Assembly: GCA_045801465.1 (NCBI GenBank)
Contig: JBJMSU010000014.1
Span: 1 to 59,242, forward strand
Direction: 5' to 3'
Length of the DNA stretch: 59,242 nucleotides
Origin: DATFWC01 sp045801465
GTDB taxonomy: Bacteria > Pseudomonadota > Alphaproteobacteria > Rhizobiales > Xanthobacteraceae
Shown here: positions 7,582-18,418 of the stretch, piece by piece
Numbering within the stretch: the stretch's first letter is position 1
Layout: each line of letters opens with the position of its first letter
The notes under the pieces: generated by a model
What the model saw: only the letters and a program-made list of their open reading frames with translations
Told to the model about the DNA's origin: nothing
Databases searched by the model: none
Position numbers and translations under genes: made by a program

Positions 7582-9105
7582 ATGCAGACCACCTCTTCCA
7601 CCCCGCAGCCGCGCAAAGTTCTACCCGCGCGGCGCCTCGTTCTTCTCGCTTCCGTTGCGAGCCTTGGTGCCGCCGTGCTGTTCGGCGGGCCGGGCGTCGA
7701 GACCTACTTCCCCTTCACTTCGAGCGCCAGCGCCCAGGTTAGCGCCGAGCATGCCGCGCGGCCGACGGGCTTTGCCGACATCGTCGAGCGCGTGAAGCCG
7801 GCGGTGATCGGCGTGCGCGTGAAGAGCGAGGCGGTGTCGCAGCGCGAGCAGATGCAGTTCAACAGCGAGGACTTGCCACCCGGCTCCTCGCTCGAGCAGT
7901 TCCTGCGCCGCTTCGGCATGCCGGGAATGCCGAACATGCCGCGCGGACGCCAGTTCAGCATGGCCCAGGGCTCGGGCTTCTTCATTTCGGCCGACGGCTA
8001 TGCGGTGACCAACAACCACGTCGTCGAGCGCGGCAAGAGCATCGAAATCCAGGCCGATGACGGCAAGACCTACAGCGCAAAGGTGGTGGGCACCGATCCC
8101 AAGACCGACCTGGCGCTGCTCAAGGTCGACGGCCGCAACGACTTCCCCTTTGTGAAGCTGGGCGACAAGCAGCCGCGCATCGGCGATTGGGTGATCGCCG
8201 TCGGCAATCCGTTTGGGCTCGGCGGCACCGTCACGGCGGGTATCGTGTCGGCGCGCGGACGCGACATCGGCGCCGGCCCCTATGACGACTTCATTCAGAT
8301 CGACGCTCCGGTCAATCGGGGCAATTCCGGCGGGCCGACCTTCGACGTCGACGGCAACGTGATCGGCGTCAACACCGCGATCTTCTCGCCCAATGGCGGC
8401 TCGATCGGCATCGGTTTCGCCATTCCGTCGGAGACGGTGAAGACCGTGGTCGCGCAGCTCAAGGACCACGGCGCGGTGACGCGCGGCTGGATCGGCGTGC
8501 AGATTCAACCGGTCACCGCCGATGTTGCCGACAGCCTCGGGCTTAAGAATGCCCAGGGCGCGCTGGTCGCCGAGGCGCAGTCTGACAGCCCCGCCGCCAA
8601 GGCCGGGATCGTATCGGGTGACGTCATCACCTCGGTGAACGGCGAGGCGGTGAAGGATGCGCGCGATCTCGCCAAGAAGATCGGGGCTCTGGCGCCCGGC
8701 GCCACCGCGAACCTCGCCGTGCTGCACCAGGGATCGGAAAAGACCGTATCGGTGACGCTCGGCGACTACCCGCGTGATCAGCAGGCCCGCCGGGGCGGCG
8801 ACAGCGATACGTCCGGCCGTTCCGAGAGCCACCTCGGTCTGACGTTGGCGCCCGCCGGCTCGGTTGCGGGAAGCGGCGGCAAGGGCGTCGTCGTCACCGC
8901 GGTCGATCCTGACGGACCCGCCGCCGAGCGCGGCTTCAAGACCGGCGACGTGATTCTCGAAGTCGCCGGCAAGGCGGTTTCGAGTCCGGCCGAGGTGCGT
9001 ACCGCGCTCGACGACGCCCGCTCCGGCGGCAAGCGGACCGTGCTGATGCGCGTGAAATCGGGCGAGGCAACGAAATTCGTCGCACTGCCGCTTGGCCGTG
9101 CGTGA
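7582..9105 (+). CDS. degP: Do-family periplasmic serine endopeptidase (DegP/HtrA-like)
   Basis: This protease degrades or holds misfolded periplasmic proteins. From ATG 7582 it has 507 residues. That start has the best ribosome-binding site (ggagag); in-frame starts at 7570 and GTG 7537 would add 4 or 15 residues. An N-terminal hydrophobic signal ends near ASAQ. The trypsin-like domain has the full triad: His146 (TNNHVVE), Asp176 (KTDLALLKVD) and Ser249 (NRGNSGGP). A methionine-rich LA-loop (GMPGMPNMP) precedes it. Two PDZ domains follow (about residues 280-370 and 405-495). The response regulator and kinase downstream may control envelope stress, as in other bacteria where htrA adjoins such pairs. 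Confidence 0.95.
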   Translation: MQTTSSTPQPRKVLPARRLVLLASVASLGAAVLFGGPGVETYFPFTSSASAQVSAEHAARPTGFADIVERVKPAVIGVRVKSEAVSQREQMQFNSEDLPPGSSLEQFLRRFGMPGMPNMPRGRQFSMAQGSGFFISADGYAVTNNHVVERGKSIEIQADDGKTYSAKVVGTDPKTDLALLKVDGRNDFPFVKLGDKQPRIGDWVIAVGNPFGLGGTVTAGIVSARGRDIGAGPYDDFIQIDAPVNRGNSGGPTFDVDGNVIGVNTAIFSPNGGSIGIGFAIPSETVKTVVAQLKDHGAVTRGWIGVQIQPVTADVADSLGLKNAQGALVAEAQSDSPAAKAGIVSGDVITSVNGEAVKDARDLAKKIGALAPGATANLAVLHQGSEKTVSVTLGDYPRDQQARRGGDSDTSGRSESHLGLTLAPAGSVAGSGGKGVVVTAVDPDGPAAERGFKTGDVILEVAGKAVSSPAEVRTALDDARSGGKRTVLMRVKSGEATKFVALPLGRA

Positions 9106-9159
9106 CCAGAAAGGGCGTGACGCCGGCATTCGTCGCCCCCGCCGGCGGAACGAACCCGA

Positions 9160-9184
9160 GGGGACGGGCCTTGCGCCCGTCCCC
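9160..9184 (+). terminator. GC-rich hairpin after degP, first of two
   Basis: Perfect 10-bp arms (ggggacgggc / gcccgtcccc) surround the 5-base loop cttgc. The hairpin lies 54 bases after the degP stop codon. No U tract follows directly. Confidence 0.6.
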
Positions 9185-9243
9185 GACTAAATCGAGTCCC
9201 GGACCGGCCCCCCCGCCCCCCTCCGTCGGATCCGGGTTTCGGT

Positions 9244-9272
9244 CGAGAGGGCGGCCTTGCGCCGCCCTCTCG
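9244..9272 (+). terminator. GC-rich hairpin after degP, second of two
   Basis: Perfect 12-bp arms (cgagagggcggc / gccgccctctcg) surround the same cttgc loop as the hairpin 60 bases upstream and are followed by tcatctt. With the first hairpin it probably forms a tandem terminator or 3'-end stabiliser for the degP mRNA. No gene lies between 9106 and 9404. Confidence 0.65.
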
Positions 9273-9342
9273 TCATCTTGGCGGAGCGGTTCAGACACTC
9301 GGAACAATTCCACAATTGCTGCACGCGCTGCAGCGTATTGGG

Positions 9343-9393
9343 AGAGCATGATCTTTTCCGAAACCCGGTGTCCACTTTTCGGCACCATGCTCT
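9343..9393. repeat. Dispersed palindrome 'GAGCATGATCTTTTCC' type, copy 1
   Basis: The ends agagcatg / catgctct are inverted, and the centre carries gatcttttccgaaa ... ttttcgg. I recognise this as a common Rhizobiales intergenic palindrome. Two more copies lie at 30757 and 53242. This copy ends 11 bases before the response-regulator ATG, so it would lie in the leader or promoter of that gene. Confidence 0.85.
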
Positions 9394-9404
9394 AAACTTG
9401 CCGT

Positions 9405-10082
9405 ATGCGCCTTCTCATCATCGAAGATGACCGGGACGCCGCCGACTATCTGGTCAAGGCCTTTCGCGAGGTCGGTCATGTCGCCGATCATTCCGCCGAC
9501 GGCGAGGATGGGCTGGCGATGGCGCTCGACGGGCAATATGACGTCCTCATCATCGACCGCATGCTGCCCAAGCGTGACGGTCTTTCGGTGATCGGAACCC
9601 TGCGCGCCAAGGCGATCGACACGCCGGCATTGATCCTCTCCGCGCTTGGCCAGGTCGACGATCGGGTCAAGGGCCTGCGTGCCGGCGGCGATGACTACCT
9701 GCCGAAGCCTTATTCGTTTTCGGAGCTGCTGGCGCGGGTCGAAGTGCTGGCGCGCCGGCGCAGCGGCCGCAGCGAGGAAACGGCCTATCGCGTCGGCGAT
9801 CTCGAGCTCGATCGCCTGTCGCACCGGGTCACGCGCGGCGATTCCGAGATCGTCCTTCAGCCGCGCGAGTTCCGGCTGCTCGAGTACCTGATGAAGCATG
9901 CCGGCCAAGTGGTGACGCGGACGATGCTTTTGGAAAATGTTTGGGATTATCATTTCGACCCGCAGACCAACGTGATCGACGTGCACATGTCGCGGTTGCG
10001 GTCCAAAATCGACAAGGGATTCGCGCGGCCGCTGCTTCACACCGTGCGTGGCGCCGGATACGTCATTCGTGATGGCAAATGA
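9405..10082 (+). CDS. OmpR/PhoB-family response regulator
   Basis: The 225-residue protein has an N-terminal receiver domain with the acidic pocket EDD (residues 7-9), the phosphorylatable Asp51 (LIIDRMLPK) and the switch Lys in PKPYSF. A C-terminal winged-helix DNA-binding domain follows (from about residue 128; LQPREFRLLEYLMKH, VIDVHMSRLRSKID). The kinase gene begins inside its last codons in another frame, so the pair is translationally coupled. The target genes are unknown; the neighbouring protease gene is the first candidate. The family resembles QseB/TctD-type regulators. Confidence 0.94.
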   Translation: MRLLIIEDDRDAADYLVKAFREVGHVADHSADGEDGLAMALDGQYDVLIIDRMLPKRDGLSVIGTLRAKAIDTPALILSALGQVDDRVKGLRAGGDDYLPKPYSFSELLARVEVLARRRSGRSEETAYRVGDLELDRLSHRVTRGDSEIVLQPREFRLLEYLMKHAGQVVTRTMLLENVWDYHFDPQTNVIDVHMSRLRSKIDKGFARPLLHTVRGAGYVIRDGK

Positions 10083-11583
10083 GCATGTCGATACCGGCCA
10101 CCTGACCCGCCCCGGTGCTCCTGCGGGAGAACATCCGCGGATGACGGCGCTCGGAAAGCTTCTGCGCACGACCGCTTTCAGGCTGTCGCTCGTCTATCTG
10201 ACGGTGTTCGCGCTGTTTGCCGCCTTTCTCATTGGCTATTTCGCCTGGACCACCAGCCGTCTGATCACGCAGCAAATCACCGAGACCATCGACAGCGAGA
10301 TCAATGGGTTGTCGGAACTCTACAGCCAGGGCGGCATTCGCCGCCTGCTCCTCCTCGTCGATGCCCGCTCGCGGCGGCCCGGATCCAATCTTTACCTCGT
10401 GACCACGCCGGCCGGGGAGGGGCTTGCCGGCAATGTCGGCACCCTGCAGCCCGGCGTGTTGGAGCGCACGGAACTGACCGAGACCGCCTACCGGCGCCTC
10501 GACGAAGCGGAAGACGCGGAGCATCGCGCCTTCGTGCGCGTGGTGCGGCTCTCCGGCGGGTTCCGCCTCCTCGTCGGGCGCGACCTCGATGAGCGCGAGC
10601 GGCTCTACGAGATCATCTTCGCCGCCGCCCGCTGGTCCGTCGCCGTCGTGGTGGTGCTCGGGTTGGCGGGCGGGTTTTTCGTGACCCGCCGCGTCCTCAA
10701 ACGTATCGACGCCATGGGCGGCACCACGCGCACTATCATGCAAGGCGATCTCACCGGCCGGTTGCCGATCGCCGGCACCGGCGATGAGCTCGATCGTCTG
10801 GCCGAGAACCTCAATGCCATGCTCGAGCGCATCGAAGCGCTCATGCACGGGCTCAAGGAGGTCTCCGACAATATCGCCCATGATTTGCGCACGCCGCTCA
10901 CCCGCTTGCGCAACCGCGCCGAGGAGGCGCTGCGCACGGCCAAAGGCGAAGCCGATTACCGCGTTGCGCTCGAGAACGTGCTCGAGGAATCGGACGGCCT
11001 CATCCGCACCTTCAACGCACTGTTGATGATCGCGCGCGCCGAGTCGGGCGAGTCGGGCGAGAACGTCACCGAGTTCGACGCCGCCGAGATCGTCCACGAT
11101 GTGGCGGAGCTGTACGAACCGCTGGCCGAGGAAAAGGGCCTGGAGCTCAAGCTCGAGGCCAACGGGCCGGCACCGGTCAAGGGCAATCGCGAGCTGATCA
11201 GCCAAGCCGTCGCCAATCTCATCGACAATGCCATCAAATATGCCGTTCCCAAGCATGCCGCCCCGGCGCTGGCGCCGGCCTCGGCGGATGCCACTTCCGA
11301 CGCTGCGCCCGCACGCGACGCAACGGCAACGATCGTGCTCGGTGCCGGCGTGGACGGCGACCGCGTCGTGCTGAGCGTCGCCGATTCCGGTCCCGGCATA
11401 CCGCTGGCCGATCGTCCGCGCGCGGTGGAACGGTTCGTCCGCCTCGAGCAGAGCCGCTCGCAGCCCGGCGCGGGCTTGGGCTTAAGTCTTGCCGCGGCGG
11501 TCGCTCGTCTGCATGGTGGCGAGCTCAAGCTCGAGGACAACGCGCCCGGATTGAAGGCCATCCTGGTGCTGCGGAGGGCGTGA
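10072..11583 (+). CDS. Membrane sensor histidine kinase, partner of the adjacent regulator
   Basis: The protein has about 503 residues from ATG 10072, overlapping the regulator by 11 bases; an ATG at 10141 is a shorter alternative. Two membrane helices (about residues 38-62 and 184-206) flank a periplasmic sensor domain of about 120 residues. A HAMP linker comes next, then the HisKA dimerisation domain with the phospho-acceptor His270 (NIAHDLRTPLTRLRNRAEEA). The ATP-binding domain has N box NLIDNAIKYA, G1 DSGPGIP and G2 GAGLGLSL. A 25-residue Ala/Pro insert sits after the N box. The signal it senses is not predictable. Confidence 0.94.
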   Translation: MANEHVDTGHLTRPGAPAGEHPRMTALGKLLRTTAFRLSLVYLTVFALFAAFLIGYFAWTTSRLITQQITETIDSEINGLSELYSQGGIRRLLLLVDARSRRPGSNLYLVTTPAGEGLAGNVGTLQPGVLERTELTETAYRRLDEAEDAEHRAFVRVVRLSGGFRLLVGRDLDERERLYEIIFAAARWSVAVVVVLGLAGGFFVTRRVLKRIDAMGGTTRTIMQGDLTGRLPIAGTGDELDRLAENLNAMLERIEALMHGLKEVSDNIAHDLRTPLTRLRNRAEEALRTAKGEADYRVALENVLEESDGLIRTFNALLMIARAESGESGENVTEFDAAEIVHDVAELYEPLAEEKGLELKLEANGPAPVKGNRELISQAVANLIDNAIKYAVPKHAAPALAPASADATSDAAPARDATATIVLGAGVDGDRVVLSVADSGPGIPLADRPRAVERFVRLEQSRSQPGAGLGLSLAAAVARLHGGELKLEDNAPGLKAILVLRRA

Positions 11584-11584
11584 G

Positions 11585-11764
11585 GCGAATGGCGAAGAGT
11601 GAGTAGATGCTCTGTCGCCTGGTGCAGGCGAGCGGAAGCTTTGACTCTACAGGGTGGGCAACGGCGCCCGATCTCGGCGCTACATGGTAGGCAAATCGCG
11701 GTCGCAGCGTTGCTCACCAATAAGCGCTCCAACAGGCGAATTTGCCCCCTACGGAGCTACTCAC
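11585..11764. repeat. Heptanucleotide repeat remnant 3
   Basis: The kinase stop codon is followed at once by gcgaatg, gcgaaga and gtgagta units (11585-11605). A complementary ctactcac lies at 11757-11764, shortly before the glnE start. This is a weaker and more decayed version of the arrays at 637 and 2219. The sequence between holds no convincing gene. Confidence 0.5.
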
Positions 11765-11785
11765 GACTCGCCAAGCGGAAGCGTC

Positions 11786-14773
11786 ATGCCCAAGGCTCGC
11801 AAGCGAACTGACGAAAAGAACAAGACGAGCGAGGTTGTCCCGCTGGCGTCCCGCATCGTTGCGGCGCCGCTCGTGTCCGCGCCCAAGCAGGCGCGCGCCA
11901 AGCTCGCAGCTTGGCTGAGCGAAATTGCCGGCACTGCCTCCGGTCCCGCGTTGAAGGAGCTGCTCGGCGCCTCGCCGCGGCTGCGCGCCGTGGTGGAGGG
12001 GCTGGCCGACGGTTCGCCTTATCTATGGGAGCTGGCGAGTACGGAGCCGGGTCGCCTTCTTGCGCTGCTCCAGGCCGATCCCGACGAGCACCTTGCGGAG
12101 CTGTTGTCCAATACCGCCGCCGCGCTCGCGCGCTGCACCGATGAGAGCGAGGCCATGCGCATCCTGCGCCGGACCAAGGCGGAGGCCGCGCTTCTGATCG
12201 CGCTCGCCGACATCGGCGGCATCTGGCCGATCATGCATGTTGCCGAGGCGCTCACGCGGTTGGCCGATACGGCGGTTGCCGGCGCCGTGCGCTTTCTCCT
12301 CAACGAGGCGATCGCACGCGGAAAGCTGGTTGCGCTCGAGCGCGACCGACCGGAGAACGGGTGCGGTCTCATCGTGCTTGCGATGGGCAAGATGGGCGCC
12401 TTCGAGCTCAACTATTCGAGCGACATCGATCTCATCGTGCTGTTCGACCATAAGGCCCCCGCGCTCGGTGCGGATGTCGAGGCCGGGCCGATCTATCTGC
12501 GCCTCACCCGCGGACTGGTGAAGCTCCTGCAGGAACGCACCGGCGACGGTTACGTGTTCCGCGTCGATCTCCGGCTGCGCCCGGATCCCGCCTCGACCCA
12601 GATCGCGGTGTCGACCGAGTCGGCCCTCGTCTATTACGAGAGCACGGGCCAGAACTGGGAGCGCGCCGCGATGATCAAGGCGCGCCCGTGCGCCGGCGAC
12701 ATCGCGCGGGGAGAGGCGTTCCTCAAGGAGATCGCGCCGTTCGTCTGGCGCAAGTATTTCGATTTTGCCGCCGTCGCCGACGTGCATGCGATGAAGCGGC
12801 AGATCCACGCCTATCGCGGGCACGAGGAGATCGCCGTCGAGGGCCACAACATCAAGCTCGGCCGCGGCGGCATCCGCGAAGTGGAGTTCTTCGTGCAGAC
12901 CCAGCAGCTGATCGCCGGAGGCCGCAACCCGGCGCTGCGCGGCCGCCAAACGCTGGCGACGCTGGCCGATCTGGCGGACGGGGGATGGATCGGCGCCGAT
13001 GCGTGGCGGGATCTCGAAGCCGCTTACCGGTTCCTGCGCACGGTCGAGCACCGGCTGCAAATGGTGGCGGACGAGCAGACCCAGACGCTGCCGACGGAGC
13101 GCAAGGAGCTTGATCGCTTCGCCCGCTTCCTCGGCTTTGCCGATCGCGATGCCTTCGCGCAGGTGCTTCTCGATCATCTGCGCAAGGTGCAAGGCCATTA
13201 CAGGCGCCTGTTCGAGCACGCGCCGGCGCTTGCGGCCCGGCGTCATGCGCTGGTGTTCGCGCCGGAGACGGACCACCGCGAGACGCTCGACAAGCTGGTC
13301 GAGATGGGCTTTCAGCGCCCGGTCGAGGCATCCGCCGCGGTGCGCCGCTGGCTCAAGGGCGAATACCGCGCCCTCAAAGGCGAGGTCGCGCGCAGCCATC
13401 TCGCCGAGCTCATCCCGGTGCTGCTCGACGAGCTCTCCCGCTCGGAGAATCCCGATGGCGCGATCATCGCACTCGACCGGTTTCTCGGCGGTCTCTCCGG
13501 CGGCGCGCGCCTCATCTCCCTGCTGCGGCAAAATCCCGATTTCGTCGCGCTCGTGACCATGATCCTGGGCACGGCGCCACGGCTCGCCGACATCCTCGCC
13601 CAGCATCCGCAGGTCATGGATGCGTTGATCGATCCCACGTTCTTCGGCGCCTTGCCGGACGAGGGCAAACTGAACGCGCAGCTCGCGGCATCGCTTGGAC
13701 AATCGACGACCTATGAGGACTACCTCGACCGCGTACGCCTGTTCGGCCACGAGCATATGTTCCTCATCGGTGCGCGCGTCTTGTCCGGCACCTTGGCGGC
13801 GGGCCAGGCCGGTGACGCCTTCGCACGGCTCGCCGATGTCCTCGTGGCCGCGCTCCACCGCGCGGTAGAAAACAACGTGGCCAATGCCCATGGCCGACTG
13901 CGTGGCCAGGAGAGCGCCATCCTGGCCATGGGCAAGCTCGGCGGCCGCGAGATGGCTGCGAATTCCGATCTTGACTTGATCCTCATCTACGACTTCGACG
14001 AGCGCCACCCGGAATCCGACGGCGCACGTCCGCTCTATGGCGCGCAATACTTTGCCCGCCTGACGCAGCGCCTCATCAATGCGCTGTCGGCGCCGACCAA
14101 CTATGGCTCCCTCTATCAGGTGGACATGCGCCTGCGGCCGTCCGGGCGCTCGGGCCCGGTTGCCACCAAGCTCGACAGTTTCCTCGGCTATCAGGAGAAC
14201 GAGGCCTGGACCTGGGAACATATGGCGCTCACACGCGCGCGCGTCGTCTCGGCTTCGCCCGCGTTCAAAGCGAAGGTGGAAAAGGTGATCCGCGACGTGC
14301 TGTGCCGGCCGCGCGAGGCTGAGCTCATCGCCGGCGACGTCGTGGAGATGCGCCGCGCCATCGCGACGGAGAAGGGCGATGATCGTCGCTGGGACATCAA
14401 GTACGCGGCCGGCGGCCTGATCGATCTCGAATTCATCGCGCAGTATCTGCAGCTCGTGCACGCGGAACAGCGGCCGGAGATTCTCGACACCTCGACGGCG
14501 CGCGTGCTCGACCGGGCGTGGCGGCTCGGGCTGATCGAAACGGCGGATGCCGAGTGCCTGCGCGCCGCCGTGCGGCTCTACCACGATCTCTCACAGATCC
14601 TGCGCCTGTGCCTGCCCGGCCCATTCGATCCCAAGCAGGCAGGCGCGGGGCTGCTCGCGCTGTTGACGCGCGCCGCCGACGTTCCCGACTTCGCCACGCT
14701 TGAGGCGCACCTCGCCGACACGCAGGAGCGCGTGCGCGCGAGCTTCACGCGGATTCTGGGCGCCGCAGCGTAA
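11786..14773 (+). CDS. glnE: Bifunctional glutamine synthetase adenylyltransferase/deadenylylase
   Basis: GlnE adds AMP to glutamine synthetase, and removes it, in response to PII status, switching ammonia assimilation off and on. The protein has about 995 residues from ATG 11786. That start has a gcggaag ribosome-binding site; the reading frame extends upstream into non-coding repeat sequence. Two nucleotidyltransferase domains are visible. The N-terminal one carries MGKMGAFELNYSSDIDLIVL and the C-terminal one MGKLGGREMAANSDLDLILI, each with the catalytic G-x11-D-x-D pattern. A helical linker region lies between them. The adjacency to the protease and kinase pair is, as I recall, conserved in Bradyrhizobium-like genomes. 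Confidence 0.96.
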   Translation: MPKARKRTDEKNKTSEVVPLASRIVAAPLVSAPKQARAKLAAWLSEIAGTASGPALKELLGASPRLRAVVEGLADGSPYLWELASTEPGRLLALLQADPDEHLAELLSNTAAALARCTDESEAMRILRRTKAEAALLIALADIGGIWPIMHVAEALTRLADTAVAGAVRFLLNEAIARGKLVALERDRPENGCGLIVLAMGKMGAFELNYSSDIDLIVLFDHKAPALGADVEAGPIYLRLTRGLVKLLQERTGDGYVFRVDLRLRPDPASTQIAVSTESALVYYESTGQNWERAAMIKARPCAGDIARGEAFLKEIAPFVWRKYFDFAAVADVHAMKRQIHAYRGHEEIAVEGHNIKLGRGGIREVEFFVQTQQLIAGGRNPALRGRQTLATLADLADGGWIGADAWRDLEAAYRFLRTVEHRLQMVADEQTQTLPTERKELDRFARFLGFADRDAFAQVLLDHLRKVQGHYRRLFEHAPALAARRHALVFAPETDHRETLDKLVEMGFQRPVEASAAVRRWLKGEYRALKGEVARSHLAELIPVLLDELSRSENPDGAIIALDRFLGGLSGGARLISLLRQNPDFVALVTMILGTAPRLADILAQHPQVMDALIDPTFFGALPDEGKLNAQLAASLGQSTTYEDYLDRVRLFGHEHMFLIGARVLSGTLAAGQAGDAFARLADVLVAALHRAVENNVANAHGRLRGQESAILAMGKLGGREMAANSDLDLILIYDFDERHPESDGARPLYGAQYFARLTQRLINALSAPTNYGSLYQVDMRLRPSGRSGPVATKLDSFLGYQENEAWTWEHMALTRARVVSASPAFKAKVEKVIRDVLCRPREAELIAGDVVEMRRAIATEKGDDRRWDIKYAAGGLIDLEFIAQYLQLVHAEQRPEILDTSTARVLDRAWRLGLIETADAECLRAAVRLYHDLSQILRLCLPGPFDPKQAGAGLLALLTRAADVPDFATLEAHLADTQERVRASFTRILGAAA

Positions 14774-14778
14774 CGGCC

Positions 14779-15756
14779 ATGAGCCTCCTGCGCCGCCAAT
14801 TCCTTCAACTCGCGGCCGGCGTCGTGGCGAGCCCGGCCGTATCTCTGCTGGCGCACGCGCAGGCCTATCCGTCCCGTTCGGTCCGGGTGATCGTGCCCGT
14901 GGGACCCGGGGGACAGAACGACACGATCGTTCGCCTCGTGGCGCAGAAGCTGTCGGAGAACCTGGGCCAGGGCTATTACGTGGAGAACCAGGGCGGCGGC
15001 AGCGGCAATATCGGCATGGGCGCGGCCGCACGCGCGCCTGCGGACGGCTACACCATCCTCGCTGCGGGCGGCAATTTCGTCATCAATCCGAGCCTCTACG
15101 CCAAGATTCCTTACGATCCGGTAGCGGATTTCACGCCGGTGACCATGCTGTGCTCGTCGCCGCACGTGCTGGCGGTGCATCCGTCAGTCCCGGCCGTAAG
15201 CGTCAAGGAGCTGGTCGCGCTGGCGCAGGCCGATCCCGGCAAATTAAGCTACGCGTCGGCCGGCCGCGGCACGCCCGCGCATCTCGCCGGCGAGCTGTTC
15301 CGGCTCGCATTCGGTGTCGACGTGACCCACGTTCCTTTCAGCGGCGGTGGCCAGGCGATCACGTCGACGATCGGCGGTCACACGTCGATGGCGGTGTCGG
15401 CGGTGCCGACGGCAGCCCCCTATATCCGGGGCGGCAACGTGCGCGCACTCGCCGTCATGAGCGCGACGCGCACTTCCGTCTTGCCCGGTGTGCCGACCAT
15501 GGCGGAGGCGGGGCGTCCGCTCGAAGCGGACATCGTGACCGGGCTTCTGGTTCGCGCCGGGACCCCCAGGAAGATCGTCGAGCTGCTCCACCGCGAAGTC
15601 GCCAGGGTCATGGCGGCGCCCGAGATCAGGGAAAGGCTGGTGACGCTCGGCTTCGAGCCGGTCGCCGGCTCACCCGAGGAGTTCGCGGCGTGGATCCGCA
15701 ACGAAATCGCCAAATGGGCCAACGTCATTCGCGACGCGAACATCACCGTGCAGTGA
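14779..15756 (+). CDS. Bug/TctC-family periplasmic solute-binding protein
   Basis: The 325-residue protein is of the tripartite tricarboxylate transporter (TTT) binding family. It has a Tat-like or Sec signal (RRQFLQLAAGVVASP, cleavage near AHA) and then the family opening YPSRSVRVIVPVGPGGQNDT. The GGNFVINPSLYAKIPYDPV segment and a central KLSYASAGRGTPAHLAGELF motif are also family features. It starts 5 bases after the glnE stop codon and so may be transcribed with glnE. No TctA or TctB membrane gene is nearby, which is usual for the expanded Bug families of proteobacteria. The ligand is unknown, probably a carboxylate or amide. Confidence 0.9.
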   Translation: MSLLRRQFLQLAAGVVASPAVSLLAHAQAYPSRSVRVIVPVGPGGQNDTIVRLVAQKLSENLGQGYYVENQGGGSGNIGMGAAARAPADGYTILAAGGNFVINPSLYAKIPYDPVADFTPVTMLCSSPHVLAVHPSVPAVSVKELVALAQADPGKLSYASAGRGTPAHLAGELFRLAFGVDVTHVPFSGGGQAITSTIGGHTSMAVSAVPTAAPYIRGGNVRALAVMSATRTSVLPGVPTMAEAGRPLEADIVTGLLVRAGTPRKIVELLHREVARVMAAPEIRERLVTLGFEPVAGSPEEFAAWIRNEIAKWANVIRDANITVQ

Positions 15757-15792
15757 ATTGATACGCTTGATCGTTCCGGCCCTGCCGCCGCT

Positions 15793-18120
<2,328 letters not shown>

Positions 18121-18418
18121 CACCACCCTCCGTTCGGACGTCCTTAGAGAAGTCCCCTGTTATGACCGGAGGGACTGCCGCATCTCTCCGAATCACGATC
18201 ATAAGAATCGAAGATTTGCTTTTTGTCGAGAGTGGTGAAGCACGGAGATCATTGCGCCGCACAAATTGCAGCGCAGGCCTATCCGCCCGAATCTCGTTCA
18301 GTTTGGCAGCTGTGGATAGATGGCGCCGCCTACACCGCTAAGCCTTGGCGCCGGCGTTTTTGAAGCAATTCGTCAACGCGCTGGGGCGGTCCGGTGGATC
18401 GCCTCTCGAAATCAGGAG
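18121..18418. other. Intergenic region without recognised gene
   Basis: These roughly 300 bases separate the PdhS-like kinase from the 3' end of pepN. They should contain the promoter of the kinase on the minus strand. The region is somewhat richer in A and T around 18185-18230. I see no convincing small ORF, hairpin terminator or repeat copy. Confidence 0.5.

Noticed and set aside
12023..14584. An 853-residue open frame on the minus strand opposite glnE
   Set aside because: It mirrors the codon pattern of glnE, whose catalytic motifs are intact on the plus strand.
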